NCBI GenBank assembly: GCA_035634255.1
Contig: DASQDI010000075.1
Location: 1 to 14,516, forward strand
Direction of reading: 5' to 3'
DNA length: 14,516 nt
Source of the DNA: DATLMR01 sp035634255
Lineage (GTDB): Bacteria > Acidobacteriota > Blastocatellia > UBA7656
The stretch's first letter is position 1. Each line of letters opens with the position of its first letter. A program made the position numbers and the translations under genes. Below the pieces are notes generated by a model. That model saw only the letters and a list, made by a program, of their open reading frames with translations. It searched no databases and was not told where the DNA came from. Of this stretch, positions 8,057 to 14,516 are shown piece after piece.

Positions 8057-8510
8057 GATCGGGGTTAACCGTTATTTTCGCCTCCCCCATTCGGTCTCCA
8101 TTTGCGATTTGCCTCCGGGCGGAAAATAAATTACAAAAAAGCTAAGAAATACGATTGATTAAGGCGGAGTATTGTGCTTAAATTTGCAGCCATCGAAGCT
8201 CTATTAGCCCCTAAGCAGTAACTCAGGCAATAGCCAGGCACATTGAATTACAAGCCTCATCATCTCTTTTTACAGCGCCCCGGATGTTTCGAAGGCTTGT
8301 ATCCCCTGGCATGCATGCCCCCTCGCAGAGCGACGAAATAAATAGAGATCAAGCATCGACTGTTGGGACGAGAGGCGATGCCAGAGAGCCTGCAACAGAT
8401 ATTGATGGCCGGACAATTAATGCCCTCTGGTATGTGGGAACGCGTCAAAGTGCTCTAGCAGGATTCCAGCTTGTATCAATATCGAGGTGAGGCGGCGACG
8501 CTTCGTCCGC
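8057..8510. other. Gene-poor leader upstream of the metalloprotease gene
   Basis: About 450 bases with no convincing gene, clearly AT-richer than the flanks in its first half. TTGATT (8155-8160), 17 bases and TTAAAT (8178-8183) form a possible sigma70-type promoter about 340 bases before the protease start, which would give a long 5' leader. A TGTTG/CAACA pair (8361-8365 and 8393-8397) encloses AGGCGATGCC, a weak possible stem. No known riboswitch pattern, tRNA, terminator with T-tract or insertion-sequence end was recognised. Short open frames here have no coding look. Confidence 0.35.
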
Positions 8511-8516
8511 GGGAGG
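8511..8516 (+). promoter_or_regulatory. Shine-Dalgarno site that sets the metalloprotease start
   Basis: GGGAGG lies six bases before the ATG at 8523, and the residues after that ATG form a clean signal peptide. A GTG twelve codons upstream (8487) would put an arginine-rich stretch ahead of the signal peptide, and the GGGAGG would then lie inside the gene. Confidence 0.8.
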
Positions 8517-8522
8517 CAAGTT

Positions 8523-11500
8523 ATGCAGCGCGTTCTAAAGCACGGCGGGTTAAAGTTACTCTTTTTATTCATAGCTATTATATCGCTGGCCCGGACCGGC
8601 ACGGCGACCACCGTGATCGTCCCCTCCGACGACGACCTGATCGTAGGGGCGAGGGCCATCGTGAGGGGCAAAGTCCTCTCCATGGCCTCCACCTACGAGC
8701 CGGAACAGAACAAGGTTTACACGTACGTAAAATTGAAAGTGCAGGAAGTGCTCAAGGGGCAGGTGACGGAGCGCAAGATCGTCATCAAGCTGCTCGGGGG
8801 CCAGTCGGGCGAGTACTCGACGACGATATTCGGCAACCCGGAATTCAAGGTGGGCGAAAAGACCGTCGTCTACCTCGACACGTGGCCGGACGGGAGCCTC
8901 AAAGTCCACCACCTCTTCCTAGGCAAGTACACGATCTCAAGGGACGGGATCACGGGCAGAGAGATCGCCACCCGGACCGTCACCGACACCAACATCATCA
9001 AGCTGCAAATCCAGGGCAAGGACGGCCAGCCGTCCAAAACCATAACCGAGCGCATGGAGCTTTCGAGCTTCGTGGCCATGATCAGGAGCCGGCTGTCCGC
9101 GAACTGGGACCGCTCCGTCGCCTTCGACCAGAGGTACTACAGCGGCCTCCCCATGCGCGCGGTGCCGGAAGAGTACGGCTCGAAAGTCAAAGACGGCAAA
9201 ATCACCCCGCAGTTCACCTTCATCACCAACCCGCCGAGGCGCTGGTTCGAGCCCGACACGGGGCTGCCGGTGGTCGCCAAGGTGAAGCTCGCGGGCGCGC
9301 CCGGCGCATCCACGCTTCAGGACGTTGAGGCGGCGATGGGGGCATGGACCGGCGTCCCCGGCTGCGCCCTGCAGGTCCAGAGCGGCGGGACGATGACGAA
9401 TTGCTACACGGGCCTCGCGGGGATCGGGGTGGTCTTCGATAACTGCGACGGGTACAACTCCGCGAGCCCGACCTGCTCAGGCACGCTCGCGTGGGGAGGC
9501 TTCAGCCAGATCAGCTCCAGCACCCGCGTCGTCAACGGGGTGACGTTCGCGAGGGTGACTCAGGGGTTCGTGTCGTTCAACCCGTGGGCTAGCTGCTTCT
9601 TCACGATCCCCTGCAACGTCCGCGAGGTCGCGACGCACGAGATCGGCCACGCGCTCGGCCTCGGCCATTCGGCGGACGGGAACGCGACAATGGCTCCCAC
9701 GGCCCATTTCAACGGCCGCTGCGCTTCGATCTTCTCGGACGATCAGGCGGGCATACGCTTCATCTACCCCGCGACCGGCGGGCCTCTGACCATCACGACC
9801 ACGACGCTTGCGGGCGCGACCACCGGCTCGGCTTACTCCGGCCAGGTCACCGCGATAGGCGGCACGTCGCCCTACACGTGGCAGGTCACGGCGGGCAGCC
9901 TGCCTCCCGGCCTGAGCATTGCCAGCACCAGCGCGACCACGGCGGGCATCACCGGCACGCCCACGACCGACGGGAATTACAACTTCACGGTCCAGGCCAC
10001 GGACAACGCGGGGGCGACCGCGACCAAAGCCCTGACCATATCGGTGGGCCAGGCTTCGACGCAGTACAACTCTCAGCTGGTGAGTCAGACGGTCCCGGCG
10101 ACCGCGCTGCCGGGCCAGTCCTTCAACTCGAACTTCAAATGGCTCAACACGGGCACCCAGCCCTGGAACGGCCTGGGCGGGTTCAAGCTGGTCTCGCAGA
10201 ACCCCGCGAACAACACCACGTGGGGAGGCGATCAGGTCGTGCCGACCACGCTGTTCATCAACCCCGGAGAGACTCTCGACATCACCTTCACGGCCTTCGC
10301 GCCCGCGGCGCCGGGCACGTACAACTTCCAGTGGCAGACGTTCCAGACGGGCGTCAACTTCTTCGGGCAGCCCTCGAACAACGTGGCCATTTCGGTGGGA
10401 GGCGGGAACCCGACCAACAACGCCGAGTTCGTGTCGCAGAGCGTGCCGACGACGATGACGGCCGGCCAGAGCGTGAGCGTCTCCGTGACGATGAGAAACA
10501 CCGGCTCGACCAACTGGGAGGCGGGCACTTACAAGCTCGGCTCGCAGAACCCGTCGGGCAACACGACCTGGGGGTTCAGTCAGGTCAACCTCACTTCGGC
10601 CGTGGCTCCGGGCGCGCAGAAGACCTTCACCTTCAACGTGACCGCCCCTCCCGGCGCGGGCAGTTATAACTTCCAGTGGAGGATGCTTGAGGACGCGACC
10701 GGATGGTTCGGCGCGACGAGCACCAACGTCTCCGTGAACGTGACCGGCGGGGCCGGGGGCGGAACCGATGACGCCTCCTTCGTTTCCCAGTCCGTGCCTA
10801 CGTCGATGAACTCGGGCGATGTCGTCAGGGTCAGCGTCAGGATGCGGAACTCAGGCACCAACACCTGGACCGCGGGCACCTACAAGCTCGGCTCGCAGAA
10901 TCCCGGCGATAACATGAACTGGGGCATGAATCGCGTCAGTCTGCCGAGTTCCGTCGCGCCGGGCGGAAGCGCCATATTCACATTCGACGTGACCGCTCCT
11001 TCCAGCGGCGGGCCGTTCAACTTCCAGTGGAGGATGTTTAAAGAAGGCATGGGATTCTTCGGGGGCATGTCCACAAACGTCCCGATCAACGTCAACGGGC
11101 CTCCTCCCGTTCCCACGATTCGGCCCACGACGACGGGAGTATTCAGGCCATCGAACGGATCACTCTTCTTAAAGAATTCAAACTCTACGGGCTTCGCCGA
11201 CCTCCTGCTCACGTATGGCGTACCGGGTGACATCGCGGTCGCGGGCGACTGGAACGGGGACGGCATCGACACCATAGGAGTCTACCGCAACGGGGATTTC
11301 CTGCTCCGCAACTCCAACACAAACGGGTTCGCCGACATCGTAGTCTCGTTCGGCATGCCCGGAGACCAGCCCATAGTCGGGGACTGGGACGGGAACGGCA
11401 CCACCACTATCGGCATCTACCGGAACGGCACGTTCATGCTCCGCAACTCAAACACTCCGGGTGACCCGGAGATAGTCTTCAGTCTGGGCAATCCGGGAGA

Positions 11501-11813
11501 CGTGCCCATCTCGGGCGACTGGGACGGGAACGGGACCGTCACCACGGGCGTGTTCCGCCCGGCGAACGGGGCGTTGTTCTTAAAGAACACGAACGCCACG
11601 GGGTTCGCCGACATCATGCTGACCTACGGGCTGCCGGGCGACAAGCCGGTCACCGGGGACTGGAACGGCGACGGCGTTGACACCATCGGAGTCTACCGCG
11701 ATGGCACGTTCATGCTTCGCAACTCGAACACGAATGGGTTCGCGGAGATAGTCTTCGCGCTCGGAGTGCCGGGTGACATGCCGATTGCGGGTGACTGGGA
11801 CGGGCTCCAATAA
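8523..11813 (+). CDS. Secreted metzincin (M10-like) metalloprotease with Ig-like domains and C-terminal calcium-loop repeats
   Basis: Exported 1096-residue protein, probably a zinc endopeptidase acting on or outside the cell surface. Residues 1-28 form a signal peptide (basic start, hydrophobic core, cleavage near R-T-G-T-A). Residues about 29-230 are a beta-rich domain I do not recognise. The catalytic domain, about 240-418, carries H-E-I-G-H-A-L-G-L-G-H (372-382, three zinc ligands plus catalytic Glu373), a Met-turn candidate A-T-M-A-P (Met390), and S-D-D-Q-A-G-I-R-F-I-Y-P, as in matrixins. Several cysteines before the motif suggest disulphides. Next come a He_PIG-like Ig domain (about 421-508), three NBR1-like Ig domains (about 514-625, 633-740, 750-858) and five D-W-N-G-D-G repeats (872 to the end). 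The start follows GGGAGG; a GTG at 8487 is possible but less likely. It probably has its own transcript and ends at a strong hairpin. The substrate is unknown. Confidence 0.87.
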   Translation: MQRVLKHGGLKLLFLFIAIISLARTGTATTVIVPSDDDLIVGARAIVRGKVLSMASTYEPEQNKVYTYVKLKVQEVLKGQVTERKIVIKLLGGQSGEYSTTIFGNPEFKVGEKTVVYLDTWPDGSLKVHHLFLGKYTISRDGITGREIATRTVTDTNIIKLQIQGKDGQPSKTITERMELSSFVAMIRSRLSANWDRSVAFDQRYYSGLPMRAVPEEYGSKVKDGKITPQFTFITNPPRRWFEPDTGLPVVAKVKLAGAPGASTLQDVEAAMGAWTGVPGCALQVQSGGTMTNCYTGLAGIGVVFDNCDGYNSASPTCSGTLAWGGFSQISSSTRVVNGVTFARVTQGFVSFNPWASCFFTIPCNVREVATHEIGHALGLGHSADGNATMAPTAHFNGRCASIFSDDQAGIRFIYPATGGPLTITTTTLAGATTGSAYSGQVTAIGGTSPYTWQVTAGSLPPGLSIASTSATTAGITGTPTTDGNYNFTVQATDNAGATATKALTISVGQASTQYNSQLVSQTVPATALPGQSFNSNFKWLNTGTQPWNGLGGFKLVSQNPANNTTWGGDQVVPTTLFINPGETLDITFTAFAPAAPGTYNFQWQTFQTGVNFFGQPSNNVAISVGGGNPTNNAEFVSQSVPTTMTAGQSVSVSVTMRNTGSTNWEAGTYKLGSQNPSGNTTWGFSQVNLTSAVAPGAQKTFTFNVTAPPGAGSYNFQWRMLEDATGWFGATSTNVSVNVTGGAGGGTDDASFVSQSVPTSMNSGDVVRVSVRMRNSGTNTWTAGTYKLGSQNPGDNMNWGMNRVSLPSSVAPGGSAIFTFDVTAPSSGGPFNFQWRMFKEGMGFFGGMSTNVPINVNGPPPVPTIRPTTTGVFRPSNGSLFLKNSNSTGFADLLLTYGVPGDIAVAGDWNGDGIDTIGVYRNGDFLLRNSNTNGFADIVVSFGMPGDQPIVGDWDGNGTTTIGIYRNGTFMLRNSNTPGDPEIVFSLGNPGDVPISGDWDGNGTVTTGVFRPANGALFLKNTNATGFADIMLTYGLPGDKPVTGDWNGDGVDTIGVYRDGTFMLRNSNTNGFAEIVFALGVPGDMPIAGDWDGLQ
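10062..11096 (+). repeat. Three tandem NBR1-like Ig domains inside the metalloprotease
   Basis: The units are about 10062-10397, 10419-10742 and 10770-11096, each 108-112 residues. Shared landmarks are F/L-V-S-Q-S/T-V-P, then R-N-T/S-G or L-N-T-G with a Trp six residues on, G-S-Q-N-P or V-S-Q-N-P, W-G, P-G, and F-N/Y-N-F-Q-W near the end. Units two and three are closer to each other than to unit one. The pattern matches the Ig-like domain first named in NBR1, which is common in bacterial secreted proteins. Linkers are rich in glycine. Confidence 0.7.
11136..11810 (+). repeat. Five calcium-loop (FG-GAP/VCBS-like) repeats at the metalloprotease C-terminus
   Basis: Five units begin G-V/I-F/Y-R and are spaced 47, 45, 45 and 47 residues apart. 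Each has F-x-L-K/R-N-x-N, usually G-F-A-D/E, then G-x-P-G-D, and ends in the acidic loop G-D-W-D/N-G. Units 1 and 4 have the F-R-P-x-N-G form; units 2, 3 and 5 have Y-R-N/D-G. The D-x-N/D-x-D/N-G loops resemble calcium sites of FG-GAP repeats and would form short propeller blades or a related fold. The same five-unit block ends the next gene. Confidence 0.8.
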
Positions 11814-11837
11814 CGGGTAAATCGCAAATCAACTTTT

Positions 11838-11875
11838 AAAGGGACTGAAGACCTCTCGGAGGCTTCAGTCCCTTT
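11838..11875. terminator. Strong hairpin terminator after the metalloprotease gene
   Basis: AAAGGGACTGAAG (11838-11850) pairs perfectly with CTTCAGTCCCTTT (11863-11875). After a bulged A, an inner CCTC/GAGG adds four pairs, leaving a TCG loop. The 17-pair stem starts 24 bases after the stop. The T-run is short on the plus strand (TTT, inside the stem), so release may be only partly intrinsic. Confidence 0.75.
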
Positions 11876-11912
11876 CGGCCGGGCGGTCAAAATCGAAACC
11901 TCTCCTCTGCCC

Positions 11913-11941
11913 CTACATGAATTGCGTCCAGGTGGTATTAT
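11913..11941 (+). promoter_or_regulatory. Weak candidate promoter for the glycosidase-like gene
   Basis: TATTAT (11936-11941) is a good -10 box, but the matching position 17 bases upstream holds only CTACAT (11913-11918). It lies downstream of the hairpin and about 40 bases ahead of the start codon. Without a better -35 box an activator may be needed, or the site may be chance. Confidence 0.25.
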
Positions 11942-11981
11942 TTAAGTCTCCCCCGGACATGTGAATATCAGGAAGGATTCG

Positions 11982-14516
11982 ATGAAGGTAAAGATTTTAT
12001 CCATTTCGCTATCGGTCTGCCTTGCGCTCGGCGCCTCGCTCGCGCCCGCGCGCGCGCAAAGCTGGCCCGATTCCCCCGAAGCGGAAGCCGCGCCGCAAAG
12101 CGGCCTTCAGATGGCGCAGCCCGCCGCGAAGGACAAGTTCGGCGCGGGGCATGTGCTCGGGTTCACTCAGGCCCACCTCCAGCCCTCCGTCGGGCAGCTG
12201 GCCCAGCAGGCGGGAGTTAAATGGGCGCGCGAGGACTTCTCGTGGCCCAACATGGAGCCTTCGCCGGGCGCGTACAGCTTCAGCAATCAGGACACCTTCG
12301 TCAATAATCTGGTCGCCCGAAACATCTCGATAATCGGGCAATTGAACTACACCCCGCAGTTTTATTCCTCGAACCCTTCAGCGCCGAACTACTTCATCTA
12401 CGCGACCACCACCACGGCGGGGCTAAACGCATGGGCCGCCTTCGTCACCGCGACGGTCAGCCGTTATAAGGACCGCATCAAGCACTGGCAGATATGGCCG
12501 AACGTGGACGACCACGAGTTCTGGCATCCGGTCCCCGGAGTCACCGAGTATAAGAACCTGCTTCAGAGGGCCTACACCGCGATCAAAGCCGAAGACCCGA
12601 CGGCGACCGTAATCATGGCGGCCACGGACCCGACCTTCCTCAACGCCCTGATCGACGCGGGCGGCGCGCCCTTCTTCGACGCCATCGCCGCGCACAACTA
12701 CGCGAACGTCGCGGTCCCGAACCCCGCCGCGCCCGAAGTGAGCGCGCTCACGACGATCCGACTCGCCTCCCTGCGCGACGTGTCGCAGAGGCGCGCGGGC
12801 GGCAAGCCAATCTGGGTGACCGAGTACGGCTGGCCGACGGCTCCTACTACAAGCATAGGAGTGAACGAAGAGACACAGGCTGCCTACCTCATCCGCTCGA
12901 TGCTCCTTCAGGGCGCGTACAGAGACGTGCCCGGAGTCATATGGACGGACTTCCTCGACTTCGGGGCCGGAGACCCCAACGTGGCGTCGGACAATTACGG
13001 CATGCTGCTCAAGATCAATGGAGCTCAGAAGATGTCCTTCGCGGCGTACCAGGCGATGACGACCGCGCTCGGGGGCGCGAAGTACCTGCGGAATCAGCCG
13101 CCGCCTCCGGCAAGCTCGCAGATGATGGACAACTTCGAAGGCGCGCAGCAGTACGAAGTGTTCATGGGGGGAGGCGCGACCGGCTCCTTCGCGAAAGCGT
13201 CCGAGGCCGCGCACACGGGATCATTTTCGGGCAGGATCAACTACAACCTTAATGGCTCGATGGTCGGCGCGGTGATCGTCGCGCCCAGCCCGAGCCTCTT
13301 CCTTAACGTCTCCGGCACGCCGACCCGGTTCAAGCTCTGGGCGCGAGGCACGGGCGGGCCGGCTCCGGGCCTGATGGTCGCCTTCCGCGATTCGACGGGC
13401 GAGAACTTCGAGGCCTTCGTCGGGCTGATCGTCGGCACGCAATGGCGCGAGTACACCTACTACATGGATGGGCCTCAGGGAGCGTCCTCTCTCATATCGA
13501 GCGGGGGCGGGGACAACGACAAGGTGATCGATTACCCGATAAGGTTCGGAGGGTTGACCCTGCGGCCATGGTCGGCCGGGTCACCCGTCGGCAGCGGCAG
13601 CGTTTACTTCGACGATCTCACCTTCGAATCGGGGCCTTCGGTCGTGAATCAAATCTACCGCGGCTCGGCGGCGACCGTGCATGCCGTGTGGTCGCTCACG
13701 GGCTCCCCGCAGGTCGAGATTCCGACGACCGCCGCGAGCGCGACCACGCGCGACTGGCGCAACGTCACCGCGACCGTACCCGCGTCGAATGGCAGGATCA
13801 CGGTGACGGCGGGCACGCACCCCATCTTCGTCACCCTGCCGCCTACCCGGAATGCGACGACCACGGGAGTATTCCGCCCGTCGAACGGCTCGCTCTTCCT
13901 GAAGAACTCCAACTCCACCGGCTTCGCAGACCTGCTGCTCACCTACGGCATCCCGAACGACTACCCCGTCGCAGGCGACTGGGACGGGGACGGCGTAGAC
14001 TCAATCGGAGTCTATCGCAACGGCACCTTCCTGCTGCGCGATACGAACACCAATGGCTTCGCCGACTCCGCCATCACCTTCGGAGCGCCCGGAGACCAGC
14101 CGGTTGTGGGAGACTGGAATGGCGACGGCATCGACACAATCGGCGTTTACAGAAACGGCACATTCTTCCTCAGAAATTCAAACACCGCCGGCGCGCCCGA
14201 CCTCGTCTTCGAGCTAGGTATTCCGGGTGACGTTGGGATAGCCGGGGACTGGGACGGGGACGGGGTAGTCACCACCGGCGTGTTCCGCCCGTCGAACGGC
14301 GCTCTGTTCCTGAAGAACTCCAACACGACCGGGTTCGCTGACATCCTGCTGACGTACGGGCTGCCGGGAGACAGGCCGATCATTGGAGACTGGAACGGGG
14401 ATGGGACCGACACGATAGGAGTCTACCGCGACGGCACGTTCCACCTGAGGAACTCCAACACGAACGGCTTTGCCGAGATAGTCTTCAGCCTGGGAGTGGA
14501 CGGTGACATGCCGATT
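11982..14516 (+). CDS. Secreted GH-A clan glycoside hydrolase-like protein with beta-sandwich domain and C-terminal calcium-loop repeats (3' end beyond window)
   Basis: The frame is open from the ATG to the window edge (845 codons). AGGAAGG at 11970-11976 supports the start. Residues 1-25 are a signal peptide (cleavage near A-P-A-R-A). Residues about 52-370 look like a GH39/GH5-type TIM barrel: G-V-K-W-A-R-E-D-F-S-W with M-E-P-S-P-G (78-95), H-W-Q-I-W (168-172), D-A-I-A-A-H-N-Y (233-240), I-W-V-T-E-Y-G-W (277-284, Glu281 the expected nucleophile), and W-T-D-F-L-D-F-G near 321. The usual W-N-E-P-N acid/base motif reads W-P-N-V-D-D, so the acid/base Glu is missing. Residues 381-550 resemble a carbohydrate-binding jelly-roll (D-N-F-E-G at the start, V-Y-F-D-D-L near the end). 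A small beta domain follows (552-620), then five repeats from 629. It may cut or only bind a surface glycan, possibly the one made by the upstream locus. Confidence 0.85.
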   Translation, partial: MKVKILSISLSVCLALGASLAPARAQSWPDSPEAEAAPQSGLQMAQPAAKDKFGAGHVLGFTQAHLQPSVGQLAQQAGVKWAREDFSWPNMEPSPGAYSFSNQDTFVNNLVARNISIIGQLNYTPQFYSSNPSAPNYFIYATTTTAGLNAWAAFVTATVSRYKDRIKHWQIWPNVDDHEFWHPVPGVTEYKNLLQRAYTAIKAEDPTATVIMAATDPTFLNALIDAGGAPFFDAIAAHNYANVAVPNPAAPEVSALTTIRLASLRDVSQRRAGGKPIWVTEYGWPTAPTTSIGVNEETQAAYLIRSMLLQGAYRDVPGVIWTDFLDFGAGDPNVASDNYGMLLKINGAQKMSFAAYQAMTTALGGAKYLRNQPPPPASSQMMDNFEGAQQYEVFMGGGATGSFAKASEAAHTGSFSGRINYNLNGSMVGAVIVAPSPSLFLNVSGTPTRFKLWARGTGGPAPGLMVAFRDSTGENFEAFVGLIVGTQWREYTYYMDGPQGASSLISSGGGDNDKVIDYPIRFGGLTLRPWSAGSPVGSGSVYFDDLTFESGPSVVNQIYRGSAATVHAVWSLTGSPQVEIPTTAASATTRDWRNVTATVPASNGRITVTAGTHPIFVTLPPTRNATTTGVFRPSNGSLFLKNSNSTGFADLLLTYGIPNDYPVAGDWDGDGVDSIGVYRNGTFLLRDTNTNGFADSAITFGAPGDQPVVGDWNGDGIDTIGVYRNGTFFLRNSNTAGAPDLVFELGIPGDVGIAGDWDGDGVVTTGVFRPSNGALFLKNSNTTGFADILLTYGLPGDRPIIGDWNGDGTDTIGVYRDGTFHLRNSNTNGFAEIVFSLGVDGDMPI
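13866..14516 (+). repeat. Five calcium-loop repeats of the glycosidase-like protein (last unit cut by window edge)
   Basis: Units begin at residues 629, 676, 721, 766 and 813 (G-V-F-R, G-V-Y-R, G-V-Y-R, G-V-F-R, G-V-Y-R), spaced 47, 45, 45 and 47, the same as in the preceding gene. A hand alignment of matching units gives about 174 identities in 217 residues. The first 28 residues of unit 1 are identical in the two proteins. The block reaches G-D-M-P-I at the edge; the neighbour ends eight residues past that point, so the gene probably stops shortly beyond the window. Confidence 0.8.

Noticed and set aside
8308..8319. Perfect 12-base palindrome GGCATGCATGCC as an operator
   Set aside because: About three to four perfect 12-base palindromes are expected by chance in a window of this size, and its position is not tied to a promoter.
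8284..8490. A 68-codon open frame in the leader of the metalloprotease gene
   Set aside because: There is no ribosome site, no motif and an unbalanced composition, and it ends over the start region of the protease. It is probably non-coding.
11136..11810. Regular DNA repeats of about 135-141 bases that might suggest a CRISPR-like or satellite array
   Set aside because: The periodicity is fully explained by protein repeats in frame, with third-position variation between units.

Overview
The window looks like a chromosomal stretch of a fairly high-GC, Gram-negative-type bacterium. My best guess is Acidobacteriota, perhaps the Blastocatellia. This rests on the mix of tetratricopeptide-repeat proteins, large secreted proteins ending in calcium-loop repeats, a Thermus-like asparaginyl-tRNA synthetase and GTCAGTGGCC-type intergenic repeats. 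No rRNA or other marker gene is present to confirm it.

Layout. The left edge holds the 3' end of a tetratricopeptide (TPR) gene (2-340), then the housekeeping gene asnS (506-1819). asnS faces a two-gene operon on the minus strand: a GT2 polyprenyl-phosphate sugar transferase with C-terminal membrane helices (4068-3022) and a GT4-type glycosyltransferase (3025-1889), which overlap by 4 bases (GTGA). A 185-base divergent region separates that operon from a plus-strand run: a multi-spanning TMTC-like GT-C protein with C-terminal TPRs (4254-6257), an ABC-2 polysaccharide exporter permease (Wzm type, 6361-7260) and its ATPase (Wzt type, 7280-8056). After a gene-poor leader of about 470 bases come two large exported proteins. 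The first is a metzincin metalloprotease with Ig-like domains (8523-11813). The second is a GH-A-clan glycosidase-like protein (11982 to the right edge, still open). A strong hairpin separates them.

How the parts may work together. The GT2, GT4, GT-C and ABC exporter genes form a surface-glycan locus: sugar-lipid donor synthesis, cytoplasmic assembly, periplasmic transfer and export. The two exported proteins are unrelated over their catalytic parts but end in the same five-unit calcium-loop repeat block, about 80% identical position by position. This suggests a shared surface, matrix or secretion module moved as a block.

Most interesting points: (1) the shared C-terminal block; (2) the GH-A-like protein lacks the usual Asn-Glu acid/base motif but keeps the nucleophile Glu; (3) a GtrB/DPM1-like synthase lies divergent to a TMTC-like GT-C enzyme, close to secreted proteins rich in beta-sandwich domains, which suggests a lipid-sugar-dependent protein O-glycosylation module; (4) an intergenic repeat has been captured as the C-terminus of the GT4 protein. 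Functions are read from motifs alone; no database search was run.
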